NCBI GenBank assembly: GCA_033064195.1
Contig: JARBJD010000433.1
Span: 1 to 52,366 of the forward strand
Length of the DNA: 52,366 nt
Direction of reading: 5' to 3'
Origin: Blattamonas nauphoetae
Taxonomy: Eukaryota; Preaxostyla; Oxymonadida
Shown: one piece after another, positions 12,050 through 22,000 of the stretch
How the letters are laid out: every line of letters begins with the position of its first letter
Numbering within the stretch: the first letter of the stretch is position 1
The notes under the pieces: model-generated
The model's input: only the letters and a program-made list of their open reading frames with translations
Database searches by the model: none
Told to the model about the DNA's origin: nothing
Position numbers and translations under genes: made by a program

Positions 12050-15000
12050 TCCGAATCAGACTGTGCAGAGAATCTTTCAGCGCCGTTTCTGCGTTCGTTC
12101 CAAACGTCACTGTTCCCAGCGACAGTTCACCAGCTTCTACAGAAATGAATGTTTCCAACGTCTTCGCTGGGACCAGGTTAAAGATCATGTGCTGAAGTGT
12201 CACTGTCTTCCCTTCAGCATTCACAACGATCCCAGAATCGCTCTTCTGAGTGATCGTCCGGATTGCAGTCTCCGATTGCGACTGAATCACCACTTTATGT
12301 GTCACTGTCATCGTTTTTAGCAATTCTGAGTCAGTCTGCATCTCAACTTCCTCGAACTCGTTCGTTTCTGCCGAGCGATATCCTGAATCCAGCGACGAGC
12401 AAGTGAAGCGAGACGACCCACAGTTCGGATGGGTGCTTGTCTCAGTCACGCTTGTGTTCAGCAGGATGCGAGTCACAGGCGGCACCAGATAATACATCAG
12501 AGACCCTGTGTACCATTCGTGATCCGTCCCGATTGACTCATCGGTTCCCATCAACTCAGGTCGAAGCTGTGTGGGTAAGAACGAGTTTTTCCATTGTGCT
12601 GCCTTGATCTGAGTGTGAAGACGCGATCCCGCAATGAAGATCTTTTCATTGTCTGTGCTCGAATATTCACATTCGTCAAACGTTGTGTCGGTGAATGATA
12701 TCGCTCCATTCGATTCGATCTTGATGATCGGCGTCGCCGGAATCTCTGCTGTCTTCTCTGCAATTTTCAGATTCTTGAAGGTCACGTTGTCCAGAAGGAT
12801 CTCTGCCTCGGCGTTTGTGAACAAGTTCAACAGTGGCTGGGCAAAGATCGCTTTATCTGCCAGCGATGTGTTGAACAGAGTGTTCTTGATGGTGATCGGC
12901 TTCGCTGTTGTTTTGATCAAACTGTATTTGTATGTCGTCGCGCTCGTCGCCATGATTCCCACGTTGTCCAACACCACCCACTCTCCATCACTCTCCAGCG
13001 AGATCAGTGAACATTTGGCCAACGGGATCATATCCAAATTCGTCATTGTCAGGGCTCCCTGGTCCCGAACGGTGATCAGAAACGCTCCTTCTTTGATTGT
13101 TGTGTCGATTTTGATCAGTGAACGAGTGACTTCTGAAATCGCTTGATTCTTCGTTGTCTCTCCAGCCACTGTGATGATCTGTTTCGAAATCTGAACATCC
13201 TTCTCTGTGTATGTCTCGTTGTAAGCAAATCGGATTGTCGATGGAATGAACGACCTGTCTTGGTACTGCTCGTGGAGGAATGTGATCCCGTAACCAAGTG
13301 TCTTGCAATACGACAACGCCCATTTGCAGTCCTGCGTGTCTCTTCCGTTGTACGATCCATTCACTGAGATTTCTGGCGAACGAAGTTTGTAATTAATCGC
13401 TTCCAACACGTTTTTACTTTCAAATTCGAGTCCTTCGATCACAACTCGATATTGCTGGCTGAGCGAGTATCCAGATAAAAGTGCGTCTCCAGTGACCGAT
13501 GGATGTGCTGCGATTGACTGCTCCAGATACAGATCTGTTCCATTCCCTGCTCGATTCAGCTCAAAACGAGTCGGATCTTTCGGTGTCGAGCTGAAATCAA
13601 ACGGTTTTGCGTACGTTGTGGTTCCTTTGACATAAAACACTCCACCCTTCCCTTCTGGATTTTCCATCGTGCCTGATCCAATTGCTGTGTTGCTGATGAA
13701 CGTTTCTGTGAATGAGCCCGCTGGGTGACGGATTTGAATGGAGTTGGCTCCACTCAACTCAACAAAGAACAGACCACCGTGCACTGCTGAACAATCGCTA
13801 ATTGTTCCTTGCTGTATTATCAACCGACCATCCTTCATGTTGGCGATTGAGCCGTTGCTGGTTGAATGAATGTTGCTGAGACGGGAGAACAGCATTTGGA
13901 TTTCGCTTCCCGTCGACTCGATCATTGAGCAGCCGACGAAGGTGAATGGCGTTGCTGGTTGCCAGTAGAATGAGTGGAAAAACAGAGTTCCCCCTTCGTG
14001 TCGGACGAGTGGACACTCCATCATGTCCGCGTGGTGTGTAAACGTGACTGAAGTGAACTGGAGTCGGTATGCATCTGATTTGAGGTGGAATGGAGTGACT
14101 TCGAAGGCTTCGGTGAAATTGAGGTTGATTGAGTAGAAGCGGAAATAAGCTCCTGTTTCGATGACAACAAGTGGGGCGTCATATTGCTTTGCGACGAGTG
14201 GAGGAGAGTAGAAGCTGAGTGACTTGTTGGCGATCACCAGCGGTGGGACTTCGATGTATGGAGTGGCCAGGACGAGTAACCTGACTTGAACCTGTTGTGT
14301 AGTGCCTGGTCTGAGTCGATCAATGCATTCTTGAAACCCTGGAAAGGCAGACAGCGGGAAACCATTCTCGAATCGGTTTCCGAGCACCATGTCAACACCA
14401 TAATGGTAGTATGTGATAGATGGCTGGTACATATCGATAGTTGACGTTTCGTTGATCAGAATGTGAGGGAATGGACTGTCTGAACGTGATGTTAAATCCA
14501 CTCTGGATCCTGTGAGAAATTGTCCAGAGTAAGCGAGATCATTCCCGTAGAGAGTGAGTGCTGAGTTATTCACACTTCCGTCGGCATTCGTATTTGCTGT
14601 GTTGTTCGAGAAGTATGTGTAATTGAAGAGGAACTGCGACGTGGTCTGGCCGCCTGTCAGTTTGACAGCACCGACTGGACTGCTCGAACGACATCGGACA
14701 AAATCACAGTTTGTGAAATTGACGTAGTTCGTGCTGGACGAGTCGACACAGCTGGGACATATCGCTGACGAGGTGGAAACGAACGTGAACCAGACAAAGA
14801 GCATGTGCAGTGGGGTGTCACCTGTGATTGTCATGGCTGGCTGGTCGATGAGAGAAATGGTGTTGAAATCGCATTTCTTCAGTGTCAGACTCCCTCCGCT
14901 GGCTGAGATCAGAGTGGAGCGATAGTTTGAGATGCATTCCAAACGCACAAACGAGAGGCGGAGTTTCGCTGTTGTCGACGAAAGAGTGAGCAGAGTTCCT

Positions 15001-17222
15001 GTATAGCCTGTCGCTGGTTTCAATGACACTGCTCTGATCGTTGCGTTTCCTTCCCCTTCCACTGTTGTTCCTTTCAATTCCAGGATCGTATACACTGTGT
15101 TGTTCACCAGCCATCCCTTCCCAACCATGTCGATCCACGATGTGATAGTCCTCGTATCGTCGGTGAATGTTCCTTGGCCGAGCTCCACCACTCCGCCCGC
15201 TGTTTTCGTCAGGATTCCGATTGCGAATGGAATCGTTAAACACGGTTCTTCGTTTTCACACTTCGTCTTCTCCACTTCTCCCTCTTTGTCCGACCCAGAT
15301 TCACTCACGAAAACATGGTTTGTTGCTGGAGCTGCTGCCCATGGGTGAGGAAGCAGTTCTTCTTCGATTGTAATATTTCCATTTTGTGAAGCTGATATGT
15401 AATACCCGATTTTGTTTGATGCTGAAGTCGACGTGCAACTGACCATCGTATCAGTGGAATATGGTTTCAGATGAGTGTTATAATCGTTGATGTCATTGCC
15501 AATCCAATGACCAGTTTCGTTAGCCTTGTTGTCGTCGAAATGGCAATCTTCAAAGTAAAGATACTTTGTATACGACAAACGCATGACACCTCCTCGCAAT
15601 TCAGCAGAATTGTTGCGGAATGTGCAGCGGTGGAAATAGAACGCAGATGTGGTGGCTCTGAGTACTCCTCCTGAAGCCTGGCTTCGACATCCTTCGAATT
15701 GAGAATCGAATATGTGCATAATGGTGTACTCGAGCAGCAGAGCCGAACCATCTCCAGTGTAGTTCTGACGAAGAAAAGTGCATCCAGCGATTTGGATGGG
15801 GGAGTTTGAGTTTCGGGTGAAAAGTGCTGCCATCCCAGTGAAATGATCTTCATCGTGAGTCGTGAATGTCGTGTCGGTGATGGTGATGTCCATGCTGTTT
15901 TCAATTCGGAGTGTATATGCTCCAAACCCGATTTCACGATATGTAGACACAGCAAACGTGCAACCCTCCACAACAAAACGGCTCGGGCTTCCAATTTCTG
16001 GTTGGAGGAAAGATTGGGTTTGGAAATGGGTTTTGAGTGTAACATCGAAAACACAATCTTGGTAAGTGATCACTCCGTTGAATCCGATGACTTGAATGAC
16101 GTAAAAAGACTTTATTGGTTCCAGAGAAGTGAAGTAGCACGTTAGTAACTTGATTGATTTCATTGTTGCTGGTGGTCGGAGTTGACCAGCCTCGGTCGTT
16201 GAGTCGTTCGTGTTCGTATAAACAATTTCCGTGGGCTCTGGTTCATCGTTGTTCACACATTGCTTCAGTGTGGTGTTCAAGCCAAGGAAGGACTGTGAAT
16301 CGCCAAGTTCGACGATGGCCGTCCCGTACAGTGTGTTGTCTGATTCTTCGAATGACGAACCAACAACGCGTTGAGTGAGCGATGACCAAGGCAACGGGGT
16401 TTGGTGGATTTCCTTTTTCGACGTGATGTTTGTCAACGAGCACGAAATCAGACTTGTCTCCAACGACATTCCGTCGCTATTCGATCCCACCGACGAGGCA
16501 AGCCCTGTTGTGCTCACTGATTCGACAGAGTCCAGCAAAAGTCCCGAAATCTGAACATCCGTCCACAACGAGGTATGAGGCGCGACTTCCATCTTTGTGA
16601 ACGAGCCAAACGTCCCACTCGTGGAATCGATCCGGCAACTCGTGATTGAGAGTGACGAGGCCGAATCATCATTTCCCAACGATGAACGAACGAGAAATAG
16701 AGAGTCGCTCGCAGCGGTGATAAAGTCGCAATTTGTGAGAAGAATGGTAGAATTTTCCGCAGATGCACATTGAATTGATGTCCATCGGTTTTGCTCTCTG
16801 GCATCCTCAATGTTGACATGTGTTGATTGAACAGCCTCGTTTCCAAGATTGATCTTCACTGAATCCAGTGAAAACGTCATGTTGCATAGTAAAAAAATGA
16901 ACGATGATTCTGGCGAGGCTGCATGTCGGGCGAAGTTCATTTTCGTGTTCGAGTGAGTGTTTATCGCGTTTGACGAATGAAATATCATCGTGTTTTGGCC
17001 AGATATCGCCAGCGAATGTGAAAATAATTCGATATCGCTTCCATGGAAGGTGCCTGCCGATAAATAAAGTCTGGTTGTCTTGGCTACCTGGTTTTGAGAC
17101 GATTCAGAAGTATGAGTGAGTTTGTCTTCGAGGGAGAGCCACGAAGAGGATTGAAGGACATCCAAACTTGAGCGAAGTGGAGTCCAAATGACTAAAATTA
17201 ATACCAGTTTTTGAAGAAGCAT
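10443..17222 (-). CDS. Gene C: secreted beta-helix (Pmp-like) protein, four-module form ending in RDEL
   Basis: One open frame of 2259 codons. It starts MLLQKLVLILVIWTP, a good signal peptide, and ends TGA at 10443-10445. The body is short beta-strand repeats with polymorphic-membrane-protein-like GGV/FxNN motifs at roughly residues 515-570 (GGVLRA, FRNNSA, GGVMRL, FDDNKA), placing it among pectin-lyase-fold surface proteins. Cysteine-pair heads are seen near 15265, 13340, 12430 and 11540; by order they match modules 1, 2, 3 and 8 of gene D, so modules 4-7 are missing. There is no C-terminal membrane helix and no kinase; the last four residues are RDEL, a known variant of the KDEL/HDEL ER-retrieval signal, though its use here is unproven. 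The last 1.6 kb is almost the same as the end of gene D. It lies 255 bp downstream of D on the same strand. Likely secreted, ER-resident or surface-associated; its ligand is unknown. Confidence 0.9.
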   Translation of the reverse strand: MLLQKLVLILVIWTPLRSSLDVLQSSSWLSLEDKLTHTSESSQNQVAKTTRLYLSAGTFHGSDIELFSHSLAISGQNTMIFHSSNAINTHSNTKMNFARHAASPESSFIFLLCNMTFSLDSVKINLGNEAVQSTHVNIEDAREQNRWTSIQCASAENSTILLTNCDFITAASDSLFLVRSSLGNDDSASSLSITSCRIDSTSGTFGSFTKMEVAPHTSLWTDVQISGLLLDSVESVSTTGLASSVGSNSDGMSLETSLISCSLTNITSKKEIHQTPLPWSSLTQRVVGSSFEESDNTLYGTAIVELGDSQSFLGLNTTLKQCVNNDEPEPTEIVYTNTNDSTTEAGQLRPPATMKSIKLLTCYFTSLEPIKSFYVIQVIGFNGVITYQDCVFDVTLKTHFQTQSFLQPEIGSPSRFVVEGCTFAVSTYREIGFGAYTLRIENSMDITITDTTFTTHDEDHFTGMAALFTRNSNSPIQIAGCTFLRQNYTGDGSALLLEYTIMHIFDSQFEGCRSQASGGVLRATTSAFYFHRCTFRNNSAELRGGVMRLSYTKYLYFEDCHFDDNKANETGHWIGNDINDYNTHLKPYSTDTMVSCTSTSASNKIGYYISASQNGNITIEEELLPHPWAAAPATNHVFVSESGSDKEGEVEKTKCENEEPCLTIPFAIGILTKTAGGVVELGQGTFTDDTRTITSWIDMVGKGWLVNNTVYTILELKGTTVEGEGNATIRAVSLKPATGYTGTLLTLSSTTAKLRLSFVRLECISNYRSTLISASGGSLTLKKCDFNTISLIDQPAMTITGDTPLHMLFVWFTFVSTSSAICPSCVDSSSTNYVNFTNCDFVRCRSSSPVGAVKLTGGQTTSQFLFNYTYFSNNTANTNADGSVNNSALTLYGNDLAYSGQFLTGSRVDLTSRSDSPFPHILINETSTIDMYQPSITYYHYGVDMVLGNRFENGFPLSAFPGFQECIDRLRPGTTQQVQVRLLVLATPYIEVPPLVIANKSLSFYSPPLVAKQYDAPLVVIETGAYFRFYSINLNFTEAFEVTPFHLKSDAYRLQFTSVTFTHHADMMECPLVRHEGGTLFFHSFYWQPATPFTFVGCSMIESTGSEIQMLFSRLSNIHSTSNGSIANMKDGRLIIQQGTISDCSAVHGGLFFVELSGANSIQIRHPAGSFTETFISNTAIGSGTMENPEGKGGVFYVKGTTTYAKPFDFSSTPKDPTRFELNRAGNGTDLYLEQSIAAHPSVTGDALLSGYSLSQQYRVVIEGLEFESKNVLEAINYKLRSPEISVNGSYNGRDTQDCKWALSYCKTLGYGITFLHEQYQDRSFIPSTIRFAYNETYTEKDVQISKQIITVAGETTKNQAISEVTRSLIKIDTTIKEGAFLITVRDQGALTMTNLDMIPLAKCSLISLESDGEWVVLDNVGIMATSATTYKYSLIKTTAKPITIKNTLFNTSLADKAIFAQPLLNLFTNAEAEILLDNVTFKNLKIAEKTAEIPATPIIKIESNGAISFTDTTFDECEYSSTDNEKIFIAGSRLHTQIKAAQWKNSFLPTQLRPELMGTDESIGTDHEWYTGSLMYYLVPPVTRILLNTSVTETSTHPNCGSSRFTCSSLDSGYRSAETNEFEEVEMQTDSELLKTMTVTHKVVIQSQSETAIRTITQKSDSGIVVNAEGKTVTLQHMIFNLVPAKTLETFISVEAGELSLGTVTFGTNAETALKDSLHSLIRIKEGSLTLSSLSFVSSDAANVFSSQMIHSTAPLTLTNVNISSVSLSGVALIESWSDVLVDGCRFSSISRSTGLGSVIEANISVSTVIKILHTTFENCRSESTTNWILLKGLNAMTSEVSSWEGTLSRSSDRNGVMVADSDESTVYSLVDILFPRAISNVFVGGSGIDDLASCGDESAPCRTISIGFKVGLMRKDSSETVAVPLIDQTGFGGCVCVGSESLLITAGIGRPRLVVEDDLEKDSEGSGIVNVEGGSVTLSDLTLLLPTFASPTTAARPVSLIFGSGTALFSNIVVSQSSSQNVNLGLCWIVGGSLSLEQVRISQIEMSEDVSLIVAVSEAKPLLCSIVESEISRTSTTNSALLVFSSSSPLSHCQIFDCTFSHSTNTQCGTQSESAGSLLTISTKQAELSIEDTTFEECWKIPSSSAASIIHVTVFAHPSHSVSTVSVIRCKFLSSQSTSLPSSFMHFSLHSPHVSVLFEDSLFSEFAQTNTKGGVLIEYWAGLPIVIRRRTVFKHCTVILSEIQAQSSTHQNSRDEL

Positions 17223-17477
17223 ATTCTATGCTAAAGAAGATGTAATTAGATATGAATAGATGTTGAGGAAGAGAGAAGAGTCGATTGTTTGAAGTTAGAT
17301 GTGTTTGCAGTTCGTTTATGGCAGAGGTTGGTTCAGCTGATTGGAGATCTCACCCTTTGAATGAGATTCATTGTCGTTTCGTTGATTAATCACAAGAAGA
17401 AAGAATAAAGAATAAACACGAAATGAAAATTGAATTAAGAGAATAATTTTACAGCCTGAGTAGCAAAGAAAGAGAAA
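17223..17477 (-). promoter_or_regulatory. Intergenic region between genes D and C
   Basis: 255 bp holding the 3' flank of D and the promoter region of C. The bases after D's stop (AATAAACACGAAATGAAA near 17405 on the + strand) resemble those after C's stop (near 10320), so the duplicated tail seems to extend into the 3' flank. No clear TATA box was identified. Confidence 0.4.
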
Positions 17478-19080
17478 TTAAAGGTCGTCATGCAGTGAAT
17501 TCTGGTGAGTCGAGATTTGTGGTTGGATTTCAGAAAGAATGACAGTGCAGCGCTTGAACACTGTTCGTCGACGAATTACGATTGGAAGACCTGCCCAATA
17601 TTCGATCAGCACGCCTCCCTTTGTGTTCGTCTTGGAAGATTCAAAGAAGAGAGAGTCCTCAAACAGAACAGACACATGCGGCGAGTGGAGAGAGAAATGA
17701 ATGAAAGAAGAAGGGAGGGATGTTGATTGGGAAGAAAGAAACTTGCATCGGATCACGCTGACTGTGCTGACAGAGTGAGAATGGTGGGTGATAACGGTGA
17801 CATGAATAATCGACGTTGTGGTTGAACTTGGGATCATCCAACACTCTTCGAAAGTCGAGTCTTCTATCGACAGATCAGCCTGTTTCGTGGATATCGCCAC
17901 AAGCGATCCAGCTGACTCTGATTGTGCCCCATGCTGAGTATTTGTGGAGTGTGAGAATGTGCAGTCGATAACATCACAGTGAGACAACGGCGATGATGAT
18001 GAGAAGACGAGCAGAGCGGAATTTTTGGTTGATGTCCGAGTGATCTCACTCTCAACAATCGAACAGATAAGTGGCTTCGTCTCAGACACGGCAACGATCA
18101 GACAAACATCTTCAGACATCTCAATTTGCGAAATGCGAACCTGTTCCATCGACAACGACCCACCAACAATCCAGCAGAGTCCCAGATTCAAACTTTGGGT
18201 CGACGATTGTGAAACGACAATGTTGGAAAAGAGGGCAGTTCCAGAACCGAAGATCAGCGAGACAGGACGAACAGCTGTCTTTGGAGAAGCGAAGGTTGGG
18301 AGGAGGAGAGTCAGATCGGAGAGCGTCACACTTCCTCCCTCAACATTCACAATACCAGACCCATCACTGTCTTTCTCCAAGTAGTCCTCAACCACAAGTC
18401 GAGGCCTTCCGATGCCAGCTGTGATCAGCAGAGACTCACTCCCCACACAAACACATCCTCCGAATCCAGTTTGTTCAATCAATGACACTGTCACTGTTTC
18501 TGATGAATCTTTGCGCGTCAGTCCAACTTCGAATCCGAATGAGATTGTTCGACACGGGGCAGACTCGTCTCCACACGAGGTCAGATCGTCGATTCCTCTG
18601 CTTCCAACAAACACGTTCGAGATTGCACGAGGGAACAGGATGTCGACGAGAGAATAAACAGTTGATTCGTCAGAATCTGCAACCATCACTCCATTCCGAT
18701 CCGACGAGCGAGACAATGTCCCTTCCCACGACGATACTTCGTTCGTCATCGTGTTCATACCTTTCAACAGAATCCAGTTTGTTATCGACTCGCTTCGGCA
18801 GTTCTCGAATGTCGTGTGGAGGATCTTGATCACAGTGGAGACCGAGATGTTCGCTTCGATCACACTTCCCAATCCCGTCGAGCGAGAGATCGAGCTGAAA
18901 CGGCATCCATCCACCAAAACATCACTCCACGACTCGATCAGAGCAACTCCCAAGAGAGAGACAGAAGAGACATTCACGTTCGTCAATGTGAGAGGAGCAG
19001 TGGAGTGGATCAGCTGAGACGAAAACACGTTCGCTGCATCGGATGACACGAAGGAGAGAGAGGAGAGAGTGAGAGATCCA
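17478..19080 (-). repeat. C/D shared terminal block, copy in gene D
   Basis: Partner of 10443-12049. It contains module 8 (SCGDESAPC) and the last part of module 7, and ends in HDDL where gene C ends in RDEL. Confidence 0.85.
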
Positions 19081-22000
19081 CTCGTTCCACAGAACGCAGG
19101 CTCTGTTCGGTCCTCGTTCTCAATCTCAAAATGAAGACTCTCAAAGTAAATGGTGTCCCCTCCAGCTACACAGAAACTTCCTCCACCACTCATTCGAACA
19201 ATCGACATCAGCGGACTCCCTTTGAACAGTATCACATTCGAAATATCAATCAACGACGTGATCCTTCCAAACTCTTTCACGTTGATTTGCGTCGTCTCCA
19301 TTTCGGCTGCTCGAACCAATGTCTGGGCGATCGACTTGCACCACGCTGAGAAGTACCCACACCGAGCATGAACAATTCCTTCTTCTGAGAACCCAATCGC
19401 CCCACTTCCTTTCTTCAAATAGAAAACCAGCGACGACGAAAACGATTCCGACTTGTCCACACTCCACAGCCAGTCCTCGTCCACTCCAACTCCATACGAC
19501 CCATCAAACCGAGAATCCGAGTAATCCAGCCACGACGACAAGTCGTTTCCTTCCACCCAGATGAACCGAGGAGACACGTTCGTTTCACTGCTCACTGAGT
19601 ATTTCACGTTCTGAAGTCTGAACGATGGGATGGGTGACAATTTCGGGATTGAAGTCAACGAAACGAAGATACCATCTCCAGACCCATCCAACGCCGACAC
19701 TGACTTCATCCAGATGTCGTCCACCACAAGTTCCATACTCGTCGTCAGAACACTTTCCAACACTCCCCCATTTCCCACTTTTCGGCTGATCGACGTGAAG
19801 TTCGTCTTCAACAGTGTCAGAGTTCCGCAAGAATGGCTGATCAGAGCTGAAGAGGTGAGTGTGAATGACGTGAACGAACATTCCGAGATCATTCCTGATC
19901 CTCCATTCACTTCCAACAACGATCCACTTTGCGGTTTGGAGTTGCTCACAAAGTCGAGTTTCGACACCATCAGTTCTGATTCCGAAATCACAAATCCACC
20001 ATCCAATCCAACTGAAACTCGAGCGGAATCACCAATTGCGGAGAGGGTGAGGTCGTGAGCGCTGATTGAGATGGACGAGGAGAGGGAGGATTCGGAGTGG
20101 ATGACGAGTGAGTGGGTTCCAACTCCGTCGAGATGCGAGTGAGCCAAGTCCAGTCCAACACATCTCCGAATAGTCAGACCACAACCAGACACGTCTTGAC
20201 CTCCTGCTCCAACTGAGATAGAGTTGTTGTTGTATTCTGCGAGGAAAGCGAGTAGACTCACTGAACCATAATCAGATTCCAGCTTCTCCGAAAGATCTGT
20301 TCCCCAAAGAAGAGAATCGTGTGTTGGTGTGGAGAGAGAAGTGATCGTTGTTTGCCAGTTCGTTTCGGCGATCAGAGAGGAGAGCAAGTGGCCTTCCACA
20401 AACACCCAACTTCCCTTTTCCGACGATCCACACGAACATGAACTGTCAAAAGTCGATCGAACGATCAGATTGGAGGATGGAACAGCTGCAGCAGAAGAAA
20501 CGAAGATCACTCCTCCCTTTCCACCCGACGAACACGACGAGAACGAGCCTCCTTCAATCAAGAGACTGTCTGTGGCTGAGGTCAGTGCTGAGTGCACCAC
20601 ACTTCCATCACCTGTCACTTTCGAGACATTTCCGAGTGGGCATCTGGTCATTTCGACATGTCCTCCGTTTTGTTCGATCACACTCGACGATTCCAGCTCA
20701 AAGAGATGATCGAAGAGCATGTTTGTGTCTGTCAAAACGAGAGACCCAGATGTCACAGAGAAGAGATGTGCTGCTGAGCGTGTTGTGACAGCGGTGTTCT
20801 GAATGTCGACAGATGTGAGAGAGAGCGAGCCAGCTGCAACAAGGAAGATCGGTTTTGTGATGGCGGCAGGAAGTGAAACGACGAGTGAGGTCAAAGTCAG
20901 TGAAGTTGAAGCTGGAACTTTGAACTGAGCAACGCCAGTCAGAGTCAGTTTGGTGGGTGAACTTGAAGACGAGGAAGAGATCACAGAGCCCCTCGATTTG
21001 GCGTTTATCACTTCTGATAGTTCGACATCTGAGTGAAGAACGATGTTCTGATCCTTTTCGGTCAGCTTGTTGTGAGCAGTGAGAAGAGATGAACAGGGAA
21101 GTTGTTCAATTCCACAATTCGGATGATCCCAGAAATCGGTGTTGATGTGAACTGCACCTATCGAGTGTCCAAATATCAAATATGCAATCGGAACACTCAG
21201 CGACGAGTTCTCTTTGTTTTCAAACCAATTCTCCACAATCGTGCTGAGTGTCAACTTCGACGCGTCTGATCCAACAAATGATTTCCAATCCGAACAAGCT
21301 GCTGACTCCAGTGACGTCCCTTCAATGAAGATCTCGTGTGTGCCAGACGACGTGGGTTGTGTGACAGTAACATCACTCAAGTGCAGGTTGTTCGATGTGA
21401 ACGCATCGGGACGAGAGATGAACAGACTCCGACCCTTCCCAGATGAGCCACATCTGCTTCCATTCAGATTCACTCCATCCAGAGAAAGACATCCAGACGA
21501 AGAAAAGTGAAGAACTGCTCCAGATCCAGAATTCTTCATCGAGTCAAAGTCAACATCGCGAACACTCAGCGATCCGCTTCCAGAAACAGAAATCACACTG
21601 TTCGATGACGAGAGTGTGATTGGCGGGATCGTCGTCGAGGTCAGACTGGCTGATCCACCCGAGATCGAGAGAAGTGGTGCTGTGCGCGGTGAGTCAGGAT
21701 GAGTGATTGTGCACGATTCTTCAACAATCAGCGACCCAGATTCGGTCGAGATGAGCGGAGCGGTCGAGGACACAAGATTCATCTTTGTTCCACCAATCGT
21801 CAGACTCCCTCCACACACTCTTCCAACTGAGATCCCAATTTCACTCAACCCATCTCCAATCTCACACAACGACAGAATCATCCATCCTTCTTCAATCAAC
21901 ATCACTGCGCTCGTTCGACCTTCCTTCAGTGTCCCAAACTTCATCGTCATTCCAGACAGAGTCAGTTTCGACGGTTTGCTTTTCGAAATCGTCAGCTGTC

